This document shows positions 35,092 to 43,812 of a DNA stretch of 64,000 bases, one piece after another. A model generated the notes under the pieces. That model was not told the origin of the DNA and made no database searches. It saw nothing but the letters and a program-made list of their open reading frames with translations. The number at the start of each line of letters is the position of its first letter. Positions within the stretch are counted from its first letter, which is position 1. The DNA comes from Fodinibius sp034521915 (GTDB taxonomy: Bacteria; Bacteroidota; Rhodothermia; Balneolales; Balneolaceae), in NCBI RefSeq assembly GCF_034521915.1, contig NZ_JAXHLU010000001.1, positions 1-64,000 of the forward strand. Reading direction: 5' to 3'. Both the position numbers and the translations under genes were made by a program.

Positions 35092-36123
35092 TTATGTTCC
35101 ATTGATCGCTTTATTCACTGCCGGCTTTACTTTGGTGGCAAAAAGCTCAATGGACTTGAGTAATTTCTTATGAGGAATAGATCCTACACTCATCTGCAAC
35201 AAAAAACGATCGTGACCAAAAATTTCATGCTGAAACAGCACTTTGTCAATAATTTCCTGCGGGTCGCCCACGGCATTCGCTCCGCGCAACGTTCGGGAAG
35301 CCTCAAACTTATCCCGCGTCATCGGCGGCCAACCGCGTTCCTTGCCTATTTTATCCATTGTAATCTTAAATGCGGGAAAAGCAATATCGGCAGCTTCTTG
35401 AGAATTTTCGGCAATAAATCCGTGTGAATTAATGCTCAGTTTTGGTGGATTTTGATCATTTTCCTCCGCTCCTCTTTGGTGAATATCCGCCAGCTGCTTG
35501 AACTGCTCGGGCTGCCCTCCAATAATACCAAGTGCCATCGGCAATCCTAGTGCACCTGCCTGATAAGCTGATTTTGGCGTACCGCCTACTGCTCTCCAAA
35601 CGGGAATTTGATCCTGATACGGCTGTGGATAGACGCCGCTTTCATCAATATCGGGACGATACTTTCCGCTCCAGGTAATCGTTTCGTTTTCACGGAGTTT
35701 GAGCAGCAAATCCAGTTTTTCTTCAAACAGTTCTTCGTAATCCTGCAGATCGTATCCAAAAAGCGGAAAGGATTCGACAAACGAGCCACGTCCCACCATA
35801 ATTTCGGCTCGACCTTTGGAAAGCTGATCAATAGTCGCAAACTGCTGATACGCTCGAACGGGATCTTCGGAACCCAGAACCGTCACCGCACTGCTGAGAC
35901 GAATCTGCTTGGTTCGCGCCGCGGCTGCAGCAAGTATGGTAGTTGGGGATGAGGAGAGATATTCCTCACGATGATGCTCCCCAATGCCAAACAGATCAAG
36001 TCCTGCCTCATCGGCCAATTCAATTTCTTCCATTAGGTTTTCAAAGCGTTTGGCGGGTGTTAACATACGATCTAAGTCGGGATGCGTGGTATTTTCAACA
36101 AAAGTGTACAGACCAAATTCCAT
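35092..36123 (-). CDS. Luciferase-like flavin monooxygenase (LLM class)
   Basis: A 343-residue TIM-barrel protein of the bacterial luciferase-like family. Segments FGLYTFVENTTHPD, GLDLFGIGEHHREEYLSSSP, KQIRLSSAVTVLGSEDPVRA and GRAEIMVGRGSFVESFPLFG match the group of FMN-dependent oxidoreductases that often lies near redox genes. The HHREE motif and the EIMVGRGS loop suggest flavin and substrate contact. The substrate is unknown. Length is standard. Confidence 0.88.
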   Translation of the reverse strand: MEFGLYTFVENTTHPDLDRMLTPAKRFENLMEEIELADEAGLDLFGIGEHHREEYLSSSPTTILAAAAARTKQIRLSSAVTVLGSEDPVRAYQQFATIDQLSKGRAEIMVGRGSFVESFPLFGYDLQDYEELFEEKLDLLLKLRENETITWSGKYRPDIDESGVYPQPYQDQIPVWRAVGGTPKSAYQAGALGLPMALGIIGGQPEQFKQLADIHQRGAEENDQNPPKLSINSHGFIAENSQEAADIAFPAFKITMDKIGKERGWPPMTRDKFEASRTLRGANAVGDPQEIIDKVLFQHEIFGHDRFLLQMSVGSIPHKKLLKSIELFATKVKPAVNKAINGT

Positions 36124-36507
36124 CTTTAAATAGTTACTTACTTTAATGTTAAAATAATATTATGGGAACACTACAAAATATTATACAAATGAATCGGGAA
36201 TTTAATAGATCTCCAGGTATTCAAGCAGACATTGATATATTTCCAACCACCCCATTCCCCTCCTTCATAAGGAGGGGATTTGTTTTAAATAACTACAAAA
36301 AATTGTCCCTATTTAAAATCATATCTTACAACCAGTTCTCCCCTTTTCAAGGGGAGATTCAGAGGGGTTTATAACATCAGCTGGCTGGACTTGCCATCCG
36401 ATAGATCTTTTTTATGATTTTATTTGCTCATCTACGCATAATACTGCTACAACAGTATTAGAATGGGGATACGTATTATTTATACTCTAAAATAAAATCT
36501 ATCACCA
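36124..36507. repeat. Intergenic terminator-like repeats
   Basis: Contains CCCCTCCTT/AAGGAGGGG with T-rich tail (36257-36286), the third copy of the stem seen at 2534 and 9180, and TCTCCCCTTTTCAAGGGGAG near 36338. It lies between two minus-strand genes. No gene found. Confidence 0.65.
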
Positions 36508-37803
36508 TTACTTTAATAGAGGTTCTCCCCTTTCAATGGGATTGCTCGGATCACTGCTCCACTCGTACCATCCTCCGTCATATACCGATACCTTTGGCCA
36601 TCCCATCAGCCAGGCATTCCAGAACGCCTCGCTGCCCCGCCATCCGGTTCCGCAATAAAAGGCGAGCTTTTTGTCGGGAGTCAATCCTTCTTCAATCCAC
36701 TTTTCGGCCACTTCCTGGTATTCGCGCATGGTATGATCAAAATTACGATAGTTTTCCATATGATAAGCGTCGCTGCCACAGTTGCCGAATACCGCGCCGG
36801 GTATGCGTCCTTTTTTTTCGATGTAATGATAGCCGCTACGTTCACCGATAAACTCCTGCCAACTTCTTACGCTAACGAGCTCGGCATCATTGGCCGATAA
36901 ATATTCCTTTGCTTGGGGGGTATCAATCATCAGTTCTGGACGTCCCGGGATCTCAGTACCAAAATCATCTACGGGATTAGGTGTCACCTCCTCGGTAGAG
37001 AGCTCATAACCGGCCAACTCCCAAGAGGTGATCCCACCGTTCAAAATACGAACATCCTCAACGCCGGCATACAGTAAAATAGCCGCGCTTCGCATCGCTC
37101 CCAAGTGCCCCGCGCTCTTTCCGGGGAAGCGCTCTTCATCATAAACCGGAGCCGAAAAACGACCATATACCACCACTGTGGTATCGTGACGAATTCCTAG
37201 ACTTTCCAACCTATTACGCAACTCTTCGGGCGAACGCCGATTCCACGTCTCGGTCGATTCCAGCCAGTTGGTATTCAGCGCTATTGCACCGGGAATGTGT
37301 CCCTTTTCATAATCCTCAATATAGCCGTAATGCGAGTGACAAATTACGTAGTCTTCGCTGTCATACTCTTGCGGTTTTTCTCCATCAACTAACTGTTTTA
37401 CCCACTCAGGATGCACCAGCTGGTGATAGCGCTGCAGCCTGTCCAGCGGCAGGTTGGTATCGGCCAACCATTCCTCCACAAAATCATTATAGACACTCAC
37501 ATTCTGATAGTCCAGATCCAGCAATTTTTCCGCCATTTTTTGGCTTGTCCCGGCATTGTATCCATATACCACAACCGGCTCTGTTTTACGGATATTCTTC
37601 TCCTCCAGCACTTCCACCCAATCCATATAGCGCGTCCATTCCAGCGGAATACTTTTAGCTTTGGGGATGTGTCCGCCCCGGTTTTCATCTTGCAGTCGCC
37701 AGCCATTATAAGCGGCAATGGGACGCACATCTATCACTTTTCCAACGTCTTTCTCATTAAATACTTGAAGTTCACTTGTAGAAATAGCAGCTATATTTTC
37801 CAT
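36508..37803 (-). CDS. ynjE: Triple-rhodanese sulfurtransferase, YnjE-like
   Basis: A 431-residue cytoplasmic protein made of three rhodanese domains. The third contains the active loop FYCGTGWRGSEAFWNAW, with the CGTGWR motif of E. coli YnjE. The first two loops read VVYGYNAGTSQ and VVYGRFSAPVYD and lack the catalytic Cys, so they should be structural or regulatory. YnjE transfers sulfane sulfur. The precise acceptor is not known here. No signal peptide is seen. It may belong to the general sulfur theme of the window but is not linked to the cys block. Confidence 0.87.
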   Translation of the reverse strand: MENIAAISTSELQVFNEKDVGKVIDVRPIAAYNGWRLQDENRGGHIPKAKSIPLEWTRYMDWVEVLEEKNIRKTEPVVVYGYNAGTSQKMAEKLLDLDYQNVSVYNDFVEEWLADTNLPLDRLQRYHQLVHPEWVKQLVDGEKPQEYDSEDYVICHSHYGYIEDYEKGHIPGAIALNTNWLESTETWNRRSPEELRNRLESLGIRHDTTVVVYGRFSAPVYDEERFPGKSAGHLGAMRSAAILLYAGVEDVRILNGGITSWELAGYELSTEEVTPNPVDDFGTEIPGRPELMIDTPQAKEYLSANDAELVSVRSWQEFIGERSGYHYIEKKGRIPGAVFGNCGSDAYHMENYRNFDHTMREYQEVAEKWIEEGLTPDKKLAFYCGTGWRGSEAFWNAWLMGWPKVSVYDGGWYEWSSDPSNPIERGEPLLK

Positions 37804-37987
37804 AAAAAGATCTGTCGATTCTTAATTCTACATTTAAATAAATAGATGGTATCATTTGTCCACCACTTTGACAAATACTTATTGTCATTATCAAAATCTA
37901 TGTACACTATTAAGAAGAAGTATATTCGAGAATCCTTACAGATTCATATCTTGATGAACTTAAAAGATTAAAATAAAATTTCATCTT

Positions 37988-39034
37988 ATGCGCCCACTCG
38001 ATACCTCCATCGAACGTACACTTCCCTTTAGCAGCGACAAAAAACTGCGTAAAAAGTTTATGATTGTCGACGATGATATTCCCGGTAATATCAGGTGGGG
38101 ACGTCTGCTTGAGGAACTTGATAAAATAGCTGAGGATATCGCTTTGGATTACGTCCACCAGTTCGAACCCGAAGGTCGGGTAGTGACCGCTGCTGTGGAT
38201 GATATCGCCCTGCATGTCCCCGCGGATATCACCAAAGATGTATACCTGCGTGCTCGCATCAACTATGTGGGAAGAACATCCATGGAGGTCGGTATTCGGG
38301 TGGATCAAGATAAAGAAGCCGAACACTCGCTGGCGGCATGTTATTTTACGATGGTAGCGCGCAAAGGCGAAGGTGATAAAGCTGAAAGCCTACCCATTCC
38401 ACCGCTGGATTATGAAAGTGAGATTGAGAAACGACGATACAACGACGCTATTGAACGACAGCAAAAATACCGAGAGCAAATTGATGCGCTCGAAGAACCG
38501 CCCAGCAAAGAAGAATTTGAGATGTTACGTGAACTTCATAATGCACAAGAAGATGAGGACTTTGATGGACTTCTAGCGGGTAAGCAAATCCGCAATAGTG
38601 TGGAACGCATGTATCCGGATCTGGAAAACGTGCCCCACAAAATATTTGGAGGTTACGTCATTCGCCGCGCCTATGAGCTGGCACTCATCCAGGCCGAGGA
38701 AATCATGCCCGATCGCCCGATATTTGTGCGCGTTAATCGCATCAACTTTCTACAACCCATTCGTATAGGCGATAAACTCGATTTCACCAGTCGCGTGGTT
38801 TACACCGGTGATACCTCAATGACTCTCGAAATTGATATCGAACGCACCAGCATGGACAAGGTGACCAAGGCGCTGTCTAACACCTGCGTATTTACCTTTG
38901 TTAATGTAGATGATGATCTCAATCCACAGCCCGTGCCCGATGTCTATCCGACTACTTATGCCGAAGATGAGCGATATCTAAAAGCGCACCGGCGGCGAAT
39001 CGAACACCATCAAACGGAACAAGAAAATGACTAA
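37988..39034 (+). CDS. Double-hotdog acyl-CoA thioesterase
   Basis: A 348-residue protein with two hotdog domains, the ACOT/BACH-like arrangement: domain 1 holds NIRWGRLLEELDKIAEDIAL and YLRARINYVGRTSMEVGIRV, and domain 2 repeats the theme with HKIFGGYVIRRAYELALIQA and FTSRVVYTGDTSMTLEIDIE. It hydrolyses acyl-CoA to free acid and CoA; chain-length preference is not readable. The linker between domains is highly charged. The stop is followed by the start of the response regulator after 3 bp, so it may be cotranscribed with the two-component genes. Confidence 0.87.
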   Translation: MRPLDTSIERTLPFSSDKKLRKKFMIVDDDIPGNIRWGRLLEELDKIAEDIALDYVHQFEPEGRVVTAAVDDIALHVPADITKDVYLRARINYVGRTSMEVGIRVDQDKEAEHSLAACYFTMVARKGEGDKAESLPIPPLDYESEIEKRRYNDAIERQQKYREQIDALEEPPSKEEFEMLRELHNAQEDEDFDGLLAGKQIRNSVERMYPDLENVPHKIFGGYVIRRAYELALIQAEEIMPDRPIFVRVNRINFLQPIRIGDKLDFTSRVVYTGDTSMTLEIDIERTSMDKVTKALSNTCVFTFVNVDDDLNPQPVPDVYPTTYAEDERYLKAHRRRIEHHQTEQEND

Positions 39035-39037
39035 GGT

Positions 39038-39724
39038 ATGCGAGCACTAATTGTTGAAGACGAGCCTTTGCTGATTGAGGACCTCGAAGAGTTTCTGCTT
39101 GAGGAACAGTTTAATGTGGATTCAGCTCAAACCCTGAGCAAAGCTTTTGATCTCGTAGCCGCAGAGGAATACGATCTTATTTTGCTGGATCTGGGCCTGC
39201 CCGACGGTGACGGCATTGAACTGCTCAAGACGATAAAAAGCGATCACAAAGAAACAGCCGTCATTATTATCACCGCTCGCGGCGAAACTGAGGATAAAGT
39301 AAAAGGTCTGGAATTAGGGAGCGATGATTACCTGGCAAAGCCATTCCCTATTGCCGAGTTGAGAGCCCGCATCCATGCCGTAATGCGCAGAAAATATAAT
39401 ATCAGTGATAACCAAATTGCTGCAGGACCACTGAAATTGAATATGGATCACATGAAGGTTTTAGTTGATGATAAGCCACTGGAGGTCACCGAAACTGAAT
39501 ACAAAATGATGCGCTATCTCGTGCTAAATAAAAATAAAACCATTACCCGAATTGCACTTGCCGAACATATTTGGGGAAGCAAAATTGACGATCGTTTTTC
39601 GTTAGATTTTATTAACTCTCACATGAAAAACATCCGCAAAAAATTAAGCGCAGCCGGAGTAGAGAATCTCATTAAAACGGTGTATGGTGTGGGATACAAA
39701 CTGATGACCTATGAAACTGAATAA
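39038..39724 (+). CDS. OmpR-family response regulator
   Basis: A 228-residue regulator. The receiver domain has EDEP at 7-10, the phospho-acceptor D51 in LILLDLGLPDGDG, T in IIITARG and K in LAKPFP. The winged-helix output domain ends in SHMKNIRKKLSAAGVENLIK and TVYGVGYKLM. It should be activated by the histidine kinase that overlaps its 3' end (ATG at 39711) and is the best candidate to regulate the heavy-metal RND operon that starts 280 bp after the kinase. The target sites were not identified. Confidence 0.95.
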   Translation: MRALIVEDEPLLIEDLEEFLLEEQFNVDSAQTLSKAFDLVAAEEYDLILLDLGLPDGDGIELLKTIKSDHKETAVIIITARGETEDKVKGLELGSDDYLAKPFPIAELRARIHAVMRRKYNISDNQIAAGPLKLNMDHMKVLVDDKPLEVTETEYKMMRYLVLNKNKTITRIALAEHIWGSKIDDRFSLDFINSHMKNIRKKLSAAGVENLIKTVYGVGYKLMTYETE

Positions 39725-41031
39725 CAAAATACTGCTCAGCAATACCGCTATTAACGCTGGTTGTTTTTGCCCTTACCGCGGTCGGTATCTATCATCTAAT
39801 TAATTCCACTGTCTATGGTGAACTTGATAATCACTTACTGCAACATAAAATTGATCTCATCAATCAAATCGATGAAGACGCCTCTAATCTAGAAGATATT
39901 AAAAAGTTGGGAATTCTCGGATCGTACGAATGGATCGACATTCAAAAGTATGATGGGGCTGTTGCTCCCAACGAAAATAATTTTACAACTATTGATACTC
40001 TGCGCAATCCCAATAAGGAAGTAGAGGAAAAGTCTTACCGACGGCTGACCACCGCCATTAATGTCAACGATACGTACTATACGGTTCGGTTATACGAGGA
40101 GGTTGCCTCGTGGGAACATATCAGCAGAACAATATTACTAAGTGTGCTGGCGGGACTGCTGATCTGGATACTGTTGCTCTATATTCTCAATCAATTTGTG
40201 CTGGATAAAGTACTTGCCCCTTTTTATAAAACGGTTTCCACGCTCGAGCATATTTCCAATCCGTCGGACCTTAACGAGACTTTTCCCGATACTTCCACCT
40301 ATGAAATTAATGTGCTTAACCGGGCGCTGAATACGATGATGCAGCATATTCGTTCATCCTTTGAGGATCAGAAGCAGTTTATTCAGAATGCATCTCACGA
40401 GTTACTGACCCCACTCTCAATTATTCGACAAAAGGCGGAAAAAATCCTTTCCAATGCCGACGCACTCGACAAACAGACCATTAAAGCAGCCGGACAAATT
40501 CAAGATACCTCCGTACGGTTGAGTCGTCTAAGTAATGCTCTTTTGCTCATTAGTCGCGTAGAAAATCGGCAGTATTCCCTCGATGAAGTAGTCGAAATTA
40601 CGGACATCGCTGAAAACGTTATTCAGGAGCTCAGCGACTTTATTGAGATGAAGGACCTCATCCTACAAAAAGAGTTCGATTGTTCTATTAATGTGCAAGG
40701 CAACAGCGAATTGATTCAATCTGCTATCTATAACATTGTTCAGAATGCAATCAAATACACGCCAAGCGGATCTTCCATTACCCTCAAAATAAGCTGCGAA
40801 GATGAGCAACGTAGCTTTTCGGTACTGGATGAAGGCCCTGGTATTCCTGAAAATTTAATTAATTCTGTTTTTGATCGGTTTCAGAAAACAGAAAATCATA
40901 CCGACGGTTTCGATAATGACAGCCCCGGATTAGGGCTTTCCATTGTCCAAAGTATCTGTCGGCTTCATGGCTTTAGGTGTTCAGCTCAAAATCGATCGGA
41001 CAAAGGCGCTGAAGTTTCCATCCAGTTTTAA
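39711..41031 (+). pseudogene. Sensor histidine kinase, frameshifted near the N-terminus
   Basis: The natural start is ATG 39711, overlapping the response-regulator stop. It gives KLNNKILLSNTAI and then a wrong frame with a stop. The true chain continues as TLVVFALTAVGIYHLINSTV in the next frame; deleting one A at 39753-39754 joins them perfectly (ATTACGCTG). The remaining protein has a short periplasmic loop, a second membrane segment near residue 140-165, HisKA (ASHELLTPLSIIRQKAEKIL), and HATPase_c (NIVQNAIKYTPSG, VLDEGPGIPENL, SPGLGLSIVQS). As given, only a start inside (39907) could give a product, which would lack the first membrane segment and be unlikely to sense. Confidence 0.88.
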
Positions 41032-41311
41032 AGAACCGAAACTTTGAGATTAAATCTCATTCCGATCATTGTTTTAAAAGGTCGATTCTTACCGCATCAC
41101 TTCTCTTCATAAAAATTATAAGGTTTACTTAATCTCCCCTCTAATAAGTTCTTCATCAGGAGAGCAAACAACAGTTATGGACTTAATATAGCCTATAACC
41201 GGTCTCTCATCATGGAGACTTCAAATCCATATTCTCTACAGATTTCATTATTACGTTTACTCACAGAACAACTACGCCTACTCGCGTATTAATGAACAAA
41301 GTACATACGTA
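41032..41311. promoter_or_regulatory. Upstream region of the metal RND operon
   Basis: 280 bp between the kinase and the TolC-like gene. It holds a short stem (GTCTCTCATCATGGAGAC near 41202) and AT-rich sequence expected to hold the operon promoter. No response-regulator repeat could be picked out by eye, so the regulatory call is from position only. Confidence 0.4.
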
Positions 41312-42550
41312 ATGATTTTTTCTGTAATAATTGCGCTGTTAATTTCATTTCAGTCCACACCACAAGATACTACCGATCTTAACAATTTGAGTGTTGGCAA
41401 AGCGCTTGAAATTGCCTACGAACACAGTCCACAGGTGAACCAGCTAAAGAATCGAATTGAAGCTCAAAAACAACAGGCCGGTTTAAGCCTGGGCATTAAA
41501 AATCCAACCATTACCTATGCCAAAGAGGGTATTGGCCAGGGTACTTTTGGAGAACAGCGCTGGATGGTTTCCCAATCAATGGATTTCCCCTTAACCGGCT
41601 ACTATCGGGTTAAAAGAGAACGTGCAAATACCGGATCACTGGAGCTCCAGCTACAAACATTGAAACTTCAGCTCAAGGCCAATGTAAAGTCTGCTTATAC
41701 CAAGCTTGCCTATGCTATTGAATCAAGTCATTTGGCACGAGAGCGGGTAGAGCTATTAAAAAACTTACGGAATGCAGCACAAGCACGTTCCGATCTTGGT
41801 GAGTCCTCCGAAATTGATGCCATGCAGGCCGATCTGCAGCTTACCGAAGCACAAAATAATATGGAGAAAGCCTACCAGCAGATTATGGAAGCTCGCTACA
41901 ATTTATTTGAAACCGTTGGGCTGGATGAAGAGCAACAAACCTATGAAATTGGTTTCCCCGATACGCTGCACTATGTCGCAGTTGATATTAACCAAGATGA
42001 AGTACTTCAAAAATTAGCCAGCCATCCGCAGCTACAGCAAATAGATGAAGAACAGCTTGCCGCTTCTTATCAGACAAAAGCCGCCAAAAGCAGTTACCTC
42101 CCTGACCTGAATGTGATGTACTATCGGCAGGATTTCGGCAATGGTTTTGATTTTAATGCTTTTGAAATTGGCGTGAGCGTACCCCTTTGGTTTGGCATAA
42201 ACCAATCTAACAAGGTTCAACAGGCGAAAGCAGAATATCGCAGAGTCGAATGGAAATATCGGGAAGAACAGCTGTCAATCAAGAAGCAGGCTGAACAAGC
42301 CTGGCACGGTTATGAAACTACGCGTACCAATATAATACGTTATCGCGAATCGATACAGGCCAAATCAAAAGAACTGGTATATATGACCCAGAAAGGCTAC
42401 CGGCTTGGTGAACTGGATCTGCTTAGACTACTCGAAGCCCAGCGAACTTATCTGCGAACACAGCAATCGTACTACGAAACACTGAGAGATTATTATCTGC
42501 GAGTGATCGAACTAGAGAAATATTTACAAACAGATATCATATTTAAATAA
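41312..42550 (+). CDS. TolC-family outer-membrane channel (metal RND operon)
   Basis: A 412-residue outer membrane factor. A short signal peptide is followed by two repeats of the helical-barrel pattern: LNNLSVGKALEIAYEHSPQV ... KANVKSAYTKLAYA and a second repeat near residue 230-390 (VLQKLASHPQLQQIDEEQLA; LVYMTQKGYRLGELDLLRLL). It is the outer-membrane part of a tripartite exporter with the adaptor and pump that follow directly (15 and 19 bp gaps). Slightly shorter than typical TolC, as is common for CzcC-like proteins. Confidence 0.92.
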   Translation: MIFSVIIALLISFQSTPQDTTDLNNLSVGKALEIAYEHSPQVNQLKNRIEAQKQQAGLSLGIKNPTITYAKEGIGQGTFGEQRWMVSQSMDFPLTGYYRVKRERANTGSLELQLQTLKLQLKANVKSAYTKLAYAIESSHLARERVELLKNLRNAAQARSDLGESSEIDAMQADLQLTEAQNNMEKAYQQIMEARYNLFETVGLDEEQQTYEIGFPDTLHYVAVDINQDEVLQKLASHPQLQQIDEEQLAASYQTKAAKSSYLPDLNVMYYRQDFGNGFDFNAFEIGVSVPLWFGINQSNKVQQAKAEYRRVEWKYREEQLSIKKQAEQAWHGYETTRTNIIRYRESIQAKSKELVYMTQKGYRLGELDLLRLLEAQRTYLRTQQSYYETLRDYYLRVIELEKYLQTDIIFK

Positions 42551-42564
42551 ATCCTGAATCTATT

Positions 42565-43794
42565 ATGAACGTTTTGCCATCCATGAAAATAAATTCATCC
42601 ATTACATCTGCCGGGTTGATTCTGTTATCTCTTTTCTTTCTTGGAAGTTGTGGCTCGGATACCGGACCGGAAGAAACTACTATAGATCCGGGCACTCCTC
42701 CCTCCCTCACTGAAAAAGGAGCTAATGAACAGGTAGTGCAACTTACAGAACAACAAGTCAACGACCTGAATATCGAGATTTATACGGTTGAAAAAGAACA
42801 GATAAATTTCTCAATCAATGCTCCGGGACAAGTGTTTGCAGCTCCAGAACACATTTCTGTTGTTAGCTCTCCTATTAACGGACGGGTATCTAAAATCTAT
42901 GCCCATGAAGGAGACCGGGTACAAAAGGGAGACCCCCTATTAAATTTGGTAAGCCTGGAATTTGCCAACCTGGTTGGTGATTATTTGGAAGCAACCGCTG
43001 AAGTAACCTATCAAGAACAACAGGTAGAACGCCTGAAAGTATTAACAGCAGAAAAAATTAGCCCGGAACGAACTCTTCAACGTTCACAGGCTGACCTACG
43101 ACGAGCTAAAACAAAACAGAGTGCTTCTTTAGCGCGGCTCCGTGCGGTGGGTATTACCAATGAAGAAGTCGAACAATGGGACCCGTTTACCTCGGATCCC
43201 AAATCGGAGCTTACAATTCATGCCCCAATATCAGGCGTACTAAATCAGCATTTGATAGATCTGGGAGAATCCGTCAACTCTTATGACAAACTATTAGACA
43301 TCATTGATAACGCCGAAGTACTTGTAAAGGGATTTATCTCGGCAGCCGACGCTCCCTTTGTTCATGAGGGCACTCCTGTAGTCATAACTCAAAAAACAGA
43401 AGGCAGTACGCCCCAAAGACAGAGAATTGAATCAACGGTGACATCAGTCAATCCGGCCCTTGATGAAGCAAATAAATCCCTTGTGCTTAACAGCATTGTC
43501 CCGACCAAGAATAACTGGCCCATTGTGGGACAAAGTGTTCGGATGAAATACTCTGCACAACCATCAGATTCAAGTTTTACGATTCCTCTTTCTGCCATTC
43601 AATTTGAAGAGCAGGATGCGGCTGTTTTTGTCCAGCGTTCTCCGCAAGAATACGTAAAAAGGATTGTTGAGGTCGAACGTATGACTGATGATCATGCCGT
43701 CATAGGTTCAGGACTGAAGCCGGGAGAAAAGATCGCCATGAGCCAAGTTTTCAGCCTTAAAGCATTAGAACGCTTCGAACAATTTGCCGACTAA
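42565..43794 (+). CDS. RND adaptor (CzcB/CusB-like membrane fusion protein)
   Basis: A 409-residue periplasmic adaptor. The N-terminus looks like a lipoprotein signal (LLSLFFLGSCGSDTGPEE, with lipobox Cys near residue 30). Biotinyl-lipoyl-like segments are SVVSSPINGRVSKIYAHEGD and LTIHAPISGVLNQHLIDLGE, separated by a coiled coil (EATAEVTYQEQQVERLKVLT). The C-terminal membrane-proximal part ends in GSGLKPGEKIAMSQVFSLKA. It links the outer-membrane channel encoded upstream with the pump encoded downstream. Confidence 0.92.
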   Translation: MNVLPSMKINSSITSAGLILLSLFFLGSCGSDTGPEETTIDPGTPPSLTEKGANEQVVQLTEQQVNDLNIEIYTVEKEQINFSINAPGQVFAAPEHISVVSSPINGRVSKIYAHEGDRVQKGDPLLNLVSLEFANLVGDYLEATAEVTYQEQQVERLKVLTAEKISPERTLQRSQADLRRAKTKQSASLARLRAVGITNEEVEQWDPFTSDPKSELTIHAPISGVLNQHLIDLGESVNSYDKLLDIIDNAEVLVKGFISAADAPFVHEGTPVVITQKTEGSTPQRQRIESTVTSVNPALDEANKSLVLNSIVPTKNNWPIVGQSVRMKYSAQPSDSSFTIPLSAIQFEEQDAAVFVQRSPQEYVKRIVEVERMTDDHAVIGSGLKPGEKIAMSQVFSLKALERFEQFAD

Positions 43795-43812
43795 CCTACA
43801 GCTTCGCCTACT

